A stretch of DNA of 64,000 bases from Epiperipatus broadwayi (lineage: Eukaryota; Onychophora; Udeonychophora; Euonychophora; Peripatidae), in the NCBI GenBank assembly GCA_028023455.1, contig JAQFVV010012667.1, positions 978,501 to 1,042,500 of the forward strand. Direction: 5' to 3'. How positions within the stretch are numbered: the first letter of the stretch is position 1; each line of letters starts with the position of its first letter. The position numbers were made by a program, and so were the translations under genes. This document shows positions 36,000 through 47,399 of this stretch, piece after piece. A model generated the notes under the pieces. That model saw nothing but the letters and a program-made list of their open reading frames with translations, ran no database searches and was not told the DNA's origin.

Positions 36000-37383
36000 C
36001 ACTTAGTAAAATTTAAAGTATTATTTATATCTTTCTAAATAAATAAAATTCAATTTTTAAAAAAAAAAAATCATTTAGCAGTTCAACTAAATGATTAAAA
36101 TGAAATAATTTGGAAATTATCATTAACTAAATGGTTAAAATAAACCAAAATGTAGCCAAGAGTAAAATGTAATTATCACAAATCTTTAGAAATCAGTATT
36201 ATTGACTTTTTTTTATAAAAATAAACAGTTTTTCACATCTATTAATCTATTAACTAAAAAAGAAAACAATCTAATGTGCATCTCAACTGTGCTTTCCATT
36301 CTTGTGTGTCTAATGCTCTATGAACAGCTCTTGCAATAATTACTTTCATTTTCTAAATAATATTTTTATATACTTTAAACTATAAGTTTACACTTGGAAT
36401 AAAAAATTAACTTATGGCAAAATATGACTTATGCATAAAGTCACAAAATAGATTCTACATAACTCCAGTACTATCTGTAATAATATGGTCCTAAATAATA
36501 TTACAAAAACATTAATTTATATTAAAATAAAATGCTAAAATAAGTATATTTTAGATAATTATTTAAGCCTTAAACCATACGCATGTGCTAAACTATATAT
36601 ATCAGTTGTCTTTTTTTTTCAATTTAAATGTGAACAATGTTAGAAAGAAGTAATAAATTTCATTCATTTGCAACTTTAACGTTATAAAGCAACAGATAAG
36701 AAAGATTTTCAATTAAATCTCAAGGTTGTTTGCAGATTCTTTATTGATGACATTATTATAATATAAAGTTTCTACATTATTATAATATAAAGTTTCTAAG
36801 CATTTTGACTTAGATTCAAACTTAACCAGTGGATAGTGCAGCCATTTATATTATATTAATAACAAAGTTTCTTCCATAAAAAAACAAAAAAAACAATGTA
36901 TGTTACAGTAAACGTTTGAATTAAAAAAATTATTCCTTGAAAATGGAGAATAAAAATATATGTTTTTACTTTACCAATTATTTTTAATCATATTTTCTTC
37001 TAAAAAGACAGACATTTTTTGCATTATATCAATCACCTCCTTCAAAGAAGTTAATTATTGGAAGTTATTTGTATTTGAAGGAGTGTTTATCTATTTTATA
37101 TTAGCGTGGAATGATTTTCAAAATTATTTTTGTTCATAAACCTTATTATCCAATACATTGCCAATAGTCTCAATTTAATTATGGTTGTGTTGTTATTTAT
37201 TGTTTTATAAATATTAAAAAAATATGTAACCCATAAATAGCCCTTGCTGTGCAAAGATATCTTTAACATGTTCTCATAGATAAGCAAGAAGGAAGAACTT
37301 GTTGCTTATTTCGTTCAATGGTGAGGATTTACAATTATTCACCCATCTATTTTTCTCTAGGTATAAATAGCTCGACATTTATA
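36000..37383. other. AT-rich stretch with a small tandem duplication
   Basis: A 24-bp unit (ACATTATTATAATATAAAGT and four more bases) is repeated at about 36748-36797. Nothing else recognised. Confidence 0.5.
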
Positions 37384-37785
37384 TACACCTGGGTCTCGTT
37401 TTACGCGATAGATAGGTTCCTCAGAAAACACGTGCAAACGAAATCGCACAAAAATAGACGTAACTTACATTGAAAAAGGGGGGATGCTGCCTGTGATTTT
37501 TCAAAATTTGTGTAAAAGCAAAGCACCAACGTAAAATTACTTTAAAATTCGCGCAAAAAAAAAATAAGAAAATAAAATATGACTAATAAAAAATTTCAAA
37601 TTTGAAAAAAATTGATACAAGATGAACTTTTTTTAACTATAATATTTAATTTTATTCAAAATAATATATTTTTATGCATAATTTACAGTACAGTAATTTA
37701 CATTTTTTTATACATGTTTTAATTATTATCGCTATTTGCCCAAAAACATGTTCATTTGCAAACTAGTAAAAAATCAGATTCTCAT

Positions 37786-37845
37786 GTGATGTGATGTATT
37801 TGGCTTCTCCTTAAACGAAGTCAAGAATATCTCAGCAATTATTCT
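37786..37845 (-). mobile_element. Extremely 5'-truncated family B LINE insertion
   Basis: Only the family B 3' end is present: the GTGATGTGATGT tail, then GGCTTCTCCTTAAACGAAGT and CAAGAATATCTCAGCAATTAT. Matches 15291-15345 and 58206-58263. Confidence 0.85.
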
Positions 37846-38209
37846 CACAAGAGGAAATACAACTAGTGCCAAGTTCACTCTCATGTTGTGTTAATGGTTT
37901 TCTGTTGACGATGATACAATTAAAAATCAGATTTTAATTTTTAATTGTGCCCACTACTATTACTGACTTTTTAAAAATAAACTTGTGGACACTAAATGAT
38001 TAATAATTGTTTACGTTCTTTTTTAAAAAGCAAAAACAGAATGTGATTTAAAATGCAAAATTATCACGCACAATGTTTGAACAAATTTACATTATAATCT
38101 TGTAAAATTTAATGTGTGTATACATAAAATGTGGAAATCATGATTTTAATTTCATTATTGCATAAAATCTTACTATTATAAAGCACTGAAAATATTGAAA
38201 TTACTAAGA

Positions 38210-38305
38210 TGAAAGTCGAATTCCAATAATGTGCTATTACTTTCAATATAACGTAAGTGCGCAAAATTTATTATTTAAAGTAATAGCGCATTATCGGAGG
38301 TCGAC
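38210..38305. repeat. Internal hairpin of the TIR element
   Basis: Arms of about 35 bp (AAGTCGA...ATAATGTGCTATTACTTT against AAAGTAATAGCGCATTAT...GTCGACTT) enclose a short centre. May be a nested small foldback. Confidence 0.75.
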
Positions 38306-38378
38306 TTCTGGTGAAACACGAATCGCATAACTTCAAAATCATGTTAAATAAGCCCGTGTAAAAAGAGACCCAGGTGTA

Positions 38379-40849
38379 CTGATTAATAGTTGGATGTCCA
38401 GCTAAATTTATGTAAATCTAAGAATATTTGTTCTATCCAGATATCCCTCTCACTCATTAACATAACACTAAGGTATCAATAGTATTATTATTATAAAATG
38501 TAAAACAGAGAATCTTGCAAATGAGATTTTAACGACTATATGTTTACAACTTTTTATATTTTTATTTATAGCAGTTGTTAATATATTGAGAACTAAAGAT
38601 TTATTTTTAGTCACAACCTTGAATTTATTCATCTTTTTAGATTTTAATATTTATCCTTATACTAAAAAGCTATTAACTGATTAAATGAAACATTATTATC
38701 TATCTAAATAGTTATTAAAATGTGCACTTTTTCGATAAATTCGTATTCCCGTCTCAAGTAATTCTCTAGTGCTGCTTCTAAGGGTTCCCATGTGTATACA
38801 TTATTCGCGTGTGTATATATGTATTTAAAAAAAAAATAGAATAACAGGAAATCTTAAATCATGAGGGAGGAAAGTGCGATTTAATTTATGATTTATCCTT
38901 GACAACTTCTATTAAAAAAATATTTTTTTTAATGCCAAATTATTTATATATTTTTAGGAATACTGTACTATTATTATTTTTAATAAAAATATTTATCTAT
39001 TTTCAATGTATAGAATTGAAAGCTTTATCATTTTGTGTATGTGTATGTAAATATACAATGAATCTTTTGATAGTTTTAAACCAATGTTTTTTTTTTAAAA
39101 AAAATATTCAAAAATAAATATAAAATCGTAATCATTAATTATATTGCAAAAGACCGGTCTGAAACATTAGACTTACTATATTTTACTGCATTCTTTCTCT
39201 CAGTCTTTTATCTAATTCTATTATGTATAATAAGTCATCTTACATGTTATAATATTTAATCATCAACAATGATCACTTATCATTGCTTTTCATCTTCTCA
39301 ATATTTTAACATCTCAATTTTAGAATTATATTTTTAATAACTCAACAGTGGCCATTTGGACATTGTTATCCATTTTAGAAATATATCTTTAATAAAATAC
39401 TTCTGGTTTAGGGATAATACATGATTTTCTTGAATAGCGTTGAATATTGGCTGTGTGACATTTGAATTTTTTCCTGATTTTATTAGACATAAAACAAAAC
39501 AACTATGTCTAATGCCTTTCCTTGACTGATCCTCTATAAAAGACTATTGGAAAGTTTTGTCTTCTGGTAGTCTATTTAAATACTGTCTTTACCTATTTAT
39601 GAATAAATACTCAAACCAATTTCTTATTTACTTCATAATCTGTTTTTTTTTTTTTGATGAATAAACTTTCATCACTGGGAAAAAATTTTTTAATTATATT
39701 GTTATCTTTATCTTTCAAACTTATGTTTTCTCTTTCAATTTTGCACCTCCAAAAACTCCAGTTTTTTTTTTTTTTTTTTTTAATTCTTCAAGTTTTGTTC
39801 TATGTAAATTTATATTTCAAACAAAATATTTATGATTATTTTTTAAATTTAATTTTAATGGATAATTAAAATAAAATCCTGCTTTGAAAAATAACACAAT
39901 CTTTTTTTCGTATATATATTTTTATTGCTACTTTCATAATCAATTAACAGATTTTCTGTATTTAAAAAAATCAAACAAATTCTGTAACTTGCTATATAAT
40001 TTTTGTTTTTGATATCTTATCATTTTACTTATGTTTCTTGATTTAATTTTAATGCATTCTTTCTTAAAGTTTTATTGGTATTGCTTAACGTTTTGTTTAT
40101 CTCTCTGTAATAACAATAATAGCTCTATCATTGTTAAACCAATAGACCTTAAGGTGTTGCATTTGTTTCAACATGATGATTAGTATATCACACTCCTATC
40201 TCATTTAGAGCTTCATTTTCATGCAAGGATTCATTATAGTGACCATCATCAAATTACACTCACCATTTTTCTTTACAGCTGATTATTTGATATAATGATC
40301 ATAAGTAACTTTACATTATCTGAAAGAAAAATGGTGACATTCTCACTAAAAATTGTATAATATAGAGTTTATTCGTTATATCCATAACCAAGAGAAAAAA
40401 TATGATAAATAAGAGAAAAAACAGCATTAAAATTATCATACAAATGGAACATTTAAATTGATTGATTTACATATATTGTATAATAAAAATGGATTATAAA
40501 CAAAGCATTAGCACTAAAAAATATGGCAGTGGAAGGTGCACATAGCTAAATAGAAAAAAAAGAAAAAAGCCTGCTTTATAAAGCATATGCACATACATAT
40601 GCAAAAAATTAACAAAGGGAAAATTAATATTATGCTATATTGTAGTATTTTGAATATAAAATTAACATATGATTAATGTATAGTACTTTATTTAATTTTC
40701 ATCCATTGTCCTTGCACAACAATTCTCTAATGTCATATCCAAAGTAAAGTTTATTGATTAGAAATGTAAAAAAAACAATGTGCCTCATTCAATATAATAA
40801 ATAATCAAAATCCTATTTTCATGATATACAATAACCAAAGATATTTGTA
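38379..40849. other. AT-rich stretch, nothing recognised
   Basis: Long T and A runs (for example 39644-39655 and 39763-39781). Short open frames are AT-driven. No repeat family or coding motif was recognised. Confidence 0.5.
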
Positions 40850-40917
40850 TTATACTTTAAAATGTTATATATAGAGCTCACAAAACAAGTTCTTAATAAG
40901 CTTTAAGAACACCCTCA

Positions 40918-40957
40918 ACCCCAGACTGGTTTCTGCATCTAGCATCATCAGTGAAGT
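40918..40957 (-). ncRNA. Hammerhead-ribozyme-like motif, left arm of D element
   Basis: On the minus strand: ACTTCA, CTGATGA, TGC-TAGAT-GCA, GAAAC, CA, GTC, TGGGGT. This has the conserved CTGATGA and GAAAC core, a 3-bp stem II, a 2-bp stem III (AC/GT) with a CA loop, the GTC cleavage triplet, and a 6-bp stem I with two G-U pairs. Minimal type-I hammerheads with a tiny stem III are known from Penelope-like elements and retrozymes. Assignment is by eye; folding and activity are unproven. Confidence 0.55.
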
Positions 40958-41261
40958 GCCAGGATATTCATTTGATTAAAAATACTAGGCCAAGCCCAGC
41001 ACTTTATCTAATGTATAACTATTGAGAAGAAAATCTGAAACTTTCAGACATCCATATGTCTAAAAATCCAGCTATCTAACTCAAATAGCCACATGGGACT
41101 GAACTAAGTTCATATACACCATATATTAATAGCTTTAGCAATATAAAATCACCAAAGCCTTAATAGCAAAAAATAAAATGATAAAAAATCAAATCAATAG
41201 TTATACATTAGATAAAGTGCTGGGCTTGTCCTAGTATTTTTAATCTAATGAATATCCTGGC

Positions 41262-41301
41262 ATCTCACTAATGACACTAAATACAGAAAACAGTCTGGGG
41301 T
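41262..41301 (+). ncRNA. Hammerhead-like motif, right arm of D element (mutated core)
   Basis: The inverted counterpart reads ATCTCA, CTAATGA, CACTAAATACA, GAAAAC, A, GTC, TGGGGT. Stem I and the GTC site are kept, but the core G of CTGATGA is A, which should abolish cleavage. Confidence 0.45.
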
Positions 41302-41435
41302 TGAGGATATTCTTAAAGATTGTTAAGAGCTTGTTTTGTGAGCTCTATATATAACATTTGTAAATATGAGCTTTATTAAAATTAAGTCATGTGACATCTG
41401 ACTTGATTTTTTTATCATTTTATACTTTAAAATGT

Positions 41436-43019
41436 ATACATTAGCATAAAAACTCTGTACTCATTCACTTTTATGAATTAAAATTCTTATTAATGATGTT
41501 TTTCTTGAAGAAAAAATTACAATCATGACAATTGTAAAATTTACTTACCATAATTGCAAGTTCATTTACAAAAGAAAGATTTCATGAATTTGTGAAAGTA
41601 GACAAATATATGTAACATAGCAATTACTGTACAGTATTTGTTTGATTTTACATCATAATAACATAATTTGTTTTAAACATATAAGCCAAAGCAGATGTTA
41701 ACACAAACAAAAAAATATTCATTGCTGAAAAATGAAATACAAATTTTGCTCAGAATAAAACTGAAAACAAATTTTGGTCATATGTTATACTATTAATAAT
41801 TAATTTCAAATTGTGGTCTATATTAGCTAAAATATTCAGTTAATTAATTTTGAATTAAACTTATCTGTCAAATTAAATTACAGCATCATAAATCTAAAGT
41901 ATTTTAGTAAAAAAAAAAGATGCTGAATAAAATTATTCTATAAATTATGTAATAATTAATCAATTTTATAATCAAAAATTATTAATATCTAAGTTAAAAA
42001 CTATATTTACTTGCCATATTTAAAATTATAATCTCATAATTTGTTCCAGAAATATCCAAGACAATGGTGACACTATCACAAACTTGAAAAATTATAGTAC
42101 TGAAAAAAAATTCATTCAGTTTAAAAATAAAAATAAATTTTGTTCCTATGTCATTAATAATTAATGTTAAATTAAGCACCATATAGTATAAACTAAAATA
42201 TTTTCACTTGAGCAATTTGAAATTAAAACCTTTATGAATGCTAATTTCAGTTAAATCAAAACTTCTATTATTGTAAATACATTTTTTATATAAATAAAAG
42301 TCAGGGAAATGATTTCATGCATTATACATTTAATAATAATTTTTATAAAATGAAAAATGCAACAAGTAAAATTGAACAAGTTTTATGTTTTTACTTTTGA
42401 TATAAATGGCATGTTTCTGCCATTACAATGTACTATTCAGAAAATTGATAGGATCATGTTAAAAAAATGGCTAATGTACATAATAAAATGTGACATATAA
42501 TGTCATAAAAATACAGCAAATGCATTTGTATATAAAATGTTTTATTTAGATGCGCACAGAATGCATTAGATAAATATTTTCTTTTTTAATGTCAGAATTT
42601 TTTTTAAGTTAACTGTCAGATTAGGTTTTACTAATGTATAGATCTACAATTTCACTACTCTTACACTGTTGATAAACAACAAGACTTTATTATCACAGCA
42701 GTACAATTAATTGACATATTATTAAAGATTTCTACTTCTAAACAATTTTGCATAAATAATATATGATTGCACTCTTTTTTCAGCACAATGATTAATCATT
42801 TTGCAAAGAACACAAAAAATTGTCAATCTCAAGCTTCTTTTTTTTTTTTGTTTGACAATGAAACCATACACTTTTTTCTAATGATATTGAATTTTTTTTT
42901 AAAAAAAAGTTTACAACTACCCTAAAATCATATTTGTATCTAATAGCATTATCACTTTTTCAATATATGGTTCAAAGAATCATCTCTCCTATTGACTTCA
43001 ACAACTAATGCAGCATTTT
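41436..43019. other. AT-rich stretch, nothing recognised
   Basis: No repeat match or coding motif recognised. Short imperfect duplications occur around 41700-42200 (AAAATATT... and TTAATAATTAAT... motifs recur). Confidence 0.45.
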
Positions 43020-43365
43020 GTTGTCAAATTGGACAAAGACACCAATAAGAGATTGATAATTACAATATTGAAGAGCAATCACCGATGGAAGAATTAACTA
43101 ATAAGGAATTAATGCAACTGGATAAAGAAAAGAAAATCAACAGTCCTGTAGAAAAGATCCTAGACATCAAAAAAATAAAAAAGACTAATTTTGTATCATG
43201 TGGTTATGAATAGCACTTTTGAAGAATTTGAAACATTTTCTCTAAATATCCACAGCTGTCAGCACCTGGTGTATCTCCTGCAAATCCAAGATTATTAAAT
43301 CATTTAAAAGACAATGATAGACCCTTAGAATGTGTAGCTGATGACTCAAAAATGGAATAATGATG
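43020..43365 (+). pseudogene. Decayed coding-like segment, unrecognised
   Basis: Plus-strand reading from about 43066 gives an acidic/lysine-rich stretch, EEQSPMEELTNKELMQLDKE, followed by KKINSPVEKILDIKKIKK. After stops comes QLSAPGVSPANPRLLNHLKD and DDSKME. The EELTNKELMQL run faintly recalls the C-terminal acidic region of Tigger/jerky-type transposases, but I cannot confirm this. No start, splice sites or continuous frame. Confidence 0.3.
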
Positions 43366-45149
43366 AGCATTGAATGAATTAATTATAAAAAATAGCTTTA
43401 AGCTAAATGGGGGTTTTTAAACATAGATTTAAATTTCTTTATTTAACATACATACATATTTTAAGTGCATAATTGTGTAATATACACATAGCACAGTTTA
43501 TATGTGCATAAGGGTATATTTTAAATTTTTATAAATACTAGGTTAATTTGTTTGTTAAACAATATCCATAAGTAATGCTATAATTTTTATCCATTGGAAT
43601 GAGCTAATTTTTTTCACATAGAAAACACTTTTCTTGCTTTATATATAGTTTTAAAGAAACAATTGTCCTTGCTAAGCATAGTAAATGTATACTTATTTTA
43701 TAAAATTTTACAATAGATATAGTATATTGTTTAATAAAGAATGATGTTTGCAATATATATTCAGGGGTAATAATGGTAATATCAGTTGAGTACACATTGG
43801 TAAAATTAATATAATAAAAATCATCACAAAGATTTAAACTTAATAACATGAGTTTATTAACTGGTGATAAGATAAATATGTGTTAATAGAATAAATTTAA
43901 TATACTGACTAATCTCCATAGCAATGGCTAACATAATTTCTATATAGAGACTTATTCTTCTTATAGTGTAATTTAAACTTCTTAACATGCACACTTAGTT
44001 ATATTGTTACTACTAATGTATATTTCCAATACTTCTTTTTTGCTCACATATATCACATAGATTTCTGCATTTTTATATCATTTGTACAATCTACATAAAT
44101 TAGCATACATTAGTTTAATGAGAAATTTAATGCATGCTTTGCATACATAAATTTTCTATAATATATGTGAACTTTTATTTTACAAAACCAATGAAACAAT
44201 AGATATATTTGCACACACAGTGCTATTGTTATTTAGACAGTACACTCCTCCTATTACCCTAAAACATAGTTTTTTAATCACAAATACAGTCTTCTATTTC
44301 TGCAGACTTTTGTTATCTTTCATATGCCTTAGTGGTAGTACTGGTCTTCCTTCCTCCTGTCTTGTTACATCCTTCTCTTTAGACATTTCTGAATTTAGTA
44401 AATCCATTACTGGTACTTTTGTTAAATTATAAGGTTAGTTAATCAAAATAGACAGATTTGTCTCACACTTCTGATGATGTGTCACTACGATTATTCTTTT
44501 GTTAGTGGAGATCTTATATTTACTGATTTTACTGGCTCAGACTGATGATTTCTCAGATGATTTATATATCTTCTAAATTCATTGCCCTTGGACAGTTGCA
44601 TGAGTTTCTATTATTTTGATATAATTTCCAATACAACTCTGGGAAGCCACTTAGCTTTTTAAAATATCCCATATTAACATAATATCTCATACATTAAATT
44701 TTATTCTGTCAAAGTGGATTCTGTTTTTATGCTCCTACTAAGCTCTAATATGGAAATAGGAGTATAAAATACTTTTACAAATATTCATTTTGGCAGGTGT
44801 CTTTTTAGATAAAATACTTGGTATAAATTGTTGAATAAACATGGCAGCCATTAAAGCTTCATTAATATTCTTATACAAATATAAAACTCTTAAACACTTT
44901 ATCTTCAAAACTGCAATATAAGTAAAATATACAAACACTTTATTGATGCAGACAATTATGAGGTGCTGAGCATTCTTTCAACTGGCTTCAGTCATAGTTG
45001 TAGAAGTAAAGATAACAGAAGTGGGAAGGTGTATTAAGTAGTCTGAAAACAAATGAAATAATTTGCATACTGTTTGCATTGTAAAATTAATGGTTAGAAT
45101 ACACCATTTTTTGGAGATGGGAATGCAGAATTCTATTTGATTGCTGGTA
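43366..45149. other. AT-rich stretch, nothing recognised
   Basis: No confident feature. Part of the downstream end of the Penelope-like element may reach into 44950-45150, but no GIY-YIG motif was readable. Confidence 0.4.
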
Positions 45150-46900
45150 TGTTTATCTCCAGAATTGTTCTAAGCTTCCTTGACTTTATGCTTGGCATCG
45201 TTGCACTCAGTGAAAATTAAGTTAAATGATGTAGGCTCAAAACTATGATCAAATTTAGAGAAATGGTAAAAAAAGATAGACTTTACATAAATATGAGTTA
45301 TAGCTTGGTTGTAAAAGTATTTATGTTGAGCTACACAGGTAGATAAATTAGCTTGGGGCTCAGTTTAATAAACAGAATGGCAAGAAGTATTTGGACATTT
45401 AATTTTGTAAACAATTTGAAAGTGAAGATTAGAAGACAGTTTATCTTTTGAGTTATTGGTGAAATGATGCAGTGGGGAGAGGTTGTGGAGAGCATTTTGA
45501 TGGGTGAAAAATTATTTATTAATTAGATAGTAGCTTTTGGGTAAATAGGAAAATGATATCCAAGACTTGTCATTGATTTGTGGAGGGGAGTGTCATAGTT
45601 TATAATAAAAAAATTTAAGTCTGAATAAGTGATGAATCATTGAATCCAATACTGCATAGCTATGATATATTTGTATCAATATTATTCTTTTGGTCAGACT
45701 CAAATATGCAGAGGTGAAGATTTCTGTGTATGAATGCCTTGAGTCTACAAATTTCTGTCCCATTAGTGTCAGTGACTTTGGTTGCATAAAACCACATGCA
45801 TAAAGAGGTTTAACAAGCATTATATAGTTTAGTTATACCTGTGTCATGTTGAATGTACAAATCAAGACATTTTATGCCATTAAAATTATATTCATTTTCT
45901 TTAGCCCATTTTAAAGAAATGGTAAATGCAAAACCCTGCTGGATCTAACTGATAAGAATGTCAGTGGTACAAATGAAAATTATGTCTACAAATCTTAAGT
46001 ATAATAATGTAAGGTGTGATGTAAAATAATTAGGTAAGATCATTTCTTCAAATTTATTAAAAAATATACTGGAAATGATACCACTTATGGGAAAGCCTAC
46101 TTTATTTTATAATGTACATTATTAAAGAATGCAGTAATATTATTATGTATCCAGATAAGAATGTCTGTGATAAAAAAGCTTTTCTGGGCATTATAGTCCA
46201 CATGCTCAAATTCTTGTTTAATAATGTGGATAGAGACTTGTGAGGGATAGACCAATACAGCTTGATGATATCCAGTGAAGTGAGATGGTCATGATTGTGG
46301 AGATGAATGTATTTAATTCTGCTTACACATTCAAATGAAGACTTAACTGTGTAGTTGTCAAAATCCAATTGATTGATTAGCCACTGACCTTTCATTTTTG
46401 CTGTTTTGAAATAATAGGATCACCAAAATTAATGATAAGGCACAAGGGGCAGTCAGTTTTATGAAGTTCAATGTTGACAAATAATTTGGGTGGAGTAGCC
46501 ATAGAAAGTTAAATGTTGTAGTACTTGCAATAAGATAATATTTTGTTACAAAATTTACTGAGGATAATGGCCACAATGTGAATTTTAGTTATGGATTTGT
46601 AAATTAATTTTAGCTACATACAAAGTTTTATTTAGACAGTAATATAAAGTGGTTGTCTTTGTCCTCCTTGATGCATGTAATGTTGTTATCTAGAAAGTAT
46701 TATTTTTTGAGACCACTCCCTGTTTTGAAAACTAATATGATTAGAATTCAGAAATTGGTGTAAATTGGCCAGTGATAATTTACATTGTGGGTTATCACAA
46801 AATATTTCAATATTGGCTGCAAGTTTACTGATACCTCATCAGCTTGCATCCATCTAAAGATTAATCAGTATCTATTTTGGGACTGAGTTCTTGAAACTTT
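45150..46900 (-). pseudogene. Penelope-like element reverse transcriptase (broken)
   Basis: Minus strand. Upstream piece NIELHKTDCPLCLIINFGDP near 46440-46500 corresponds to the HKTG.PLRPI block. Then DNYTVKSSFECVSRIKYIHL and HDHLTSLDIIKLYWSIPHKS (46395-46102), matching the TxNSxEFxxKI and LVSLDVxSLFxxIP blocks. Next FFNNVHYKIK...FPISGIISSI near 46030-46120 (the GxPMGSPLSPIxA block), FVDIIFI near 45974-45997 where YVDD is expected (second Asp lost), and CLDLYIQHDTG...KAFIHRNLHLC near 45700-45900. This order is diagnostic of Penelope-like RTs rather than LINEs. At least two frameshifts; inactive. The GIY-YIG endonuclease was not identified. Confidence 0.75.
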
Positions 46901-47399
46901 TATCATTTAATTAATTAAATTCACTATTTGTATTGAAAATTATCAACATCACACCAGCATCTAAATTTAAAGCAAAAGAAACTTTACAGCATTAGATGAA
47001 TTTTGTTAATAGAATATTTAATTGGTGCAAATAAATTTGTTTTAATAATAGTTTTATAAACTTAAGTTCATTTTAATCTTCCAATACAGTTTAGATATTT
47101 AAATAAATAAGGTCTGTGTATGTCAATTATATTTATGAAACTAAAATATATTACACATGCTTACTAACTCTATGATAATTTTTTTTAAAGTTATTTAATT
47201 AATAGTATTTTTTTTAATTTTCACTTTGTAGATATGTAGATAAAGCATTTCATGAATATAATTTTCAAATAAAATATTTTACAAGTTATTTTAAAACAAT
47301 TTAGCTTTTTATTATTAAGAAGAAAATATAAATTTCTTGATTTTTTGTGCATATTCAAAATTATTAAGTTAACATAAATTAATTATTTTTAGTATATTG
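46901..47399. other. AT-rich spacer
   Basis: Nothing recognised. Confidence 0.5.

Larger units (their letters stand above)
37384..38378. mobile_element. Non-autonomous TIR transposon, about 1 kb
   Basis: Ends are inverted repeats: left TACACCTGGGTCTCGTTTTA and right, on the complement, TACACCTGGGTCTCTTTTTA. The flanking TA on both sides (37384 and 38377) is a likely target duplication, pointing to the Tc1/mariner-pogo superfamily. The sub-terminal sequence is unusually CpG-containing for the window (TTTACGCGATAG). There is no transposase. It contains a nested LINE B 3' end and an internal hairpin. Confidence 0.75.
40850..41435. mobile_element. Family D foldback element with 16-bp target duplication
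   Basis: Identical 16-bp direct repeats TTATACTTTAAAATGT at 40850-40865 and 41420-41435 bracket the element. Inside, arms of about 165 bp (40866-41032 and 41190-41361) are inverted repeats (GAGCTCACAAAACAAG, AACCCCAGACTG, GCCAGGATATTCATT, AAGCCCAGCACTTTATCTAA). The unique centre includes AGCCACATGGGACTGAAC. The right arm carries about 60 extra bp (CATGTGAC...) lacking on the left, so one end is truncated. A long TSD plus end truncation suggests insertion through an RNA intermediate rather than classic cut-and-paste. Relatives are at 3190-3380 and 55060-55650. Confidence 0.8.

Noticed and set aside
38899-39117. 72-residue hydrophobic frame, possible membrane protein
   Set aside because: The hydrophobicity follows from T-rich codons in AT-rich DNA; there is no homology signal or gene structure.
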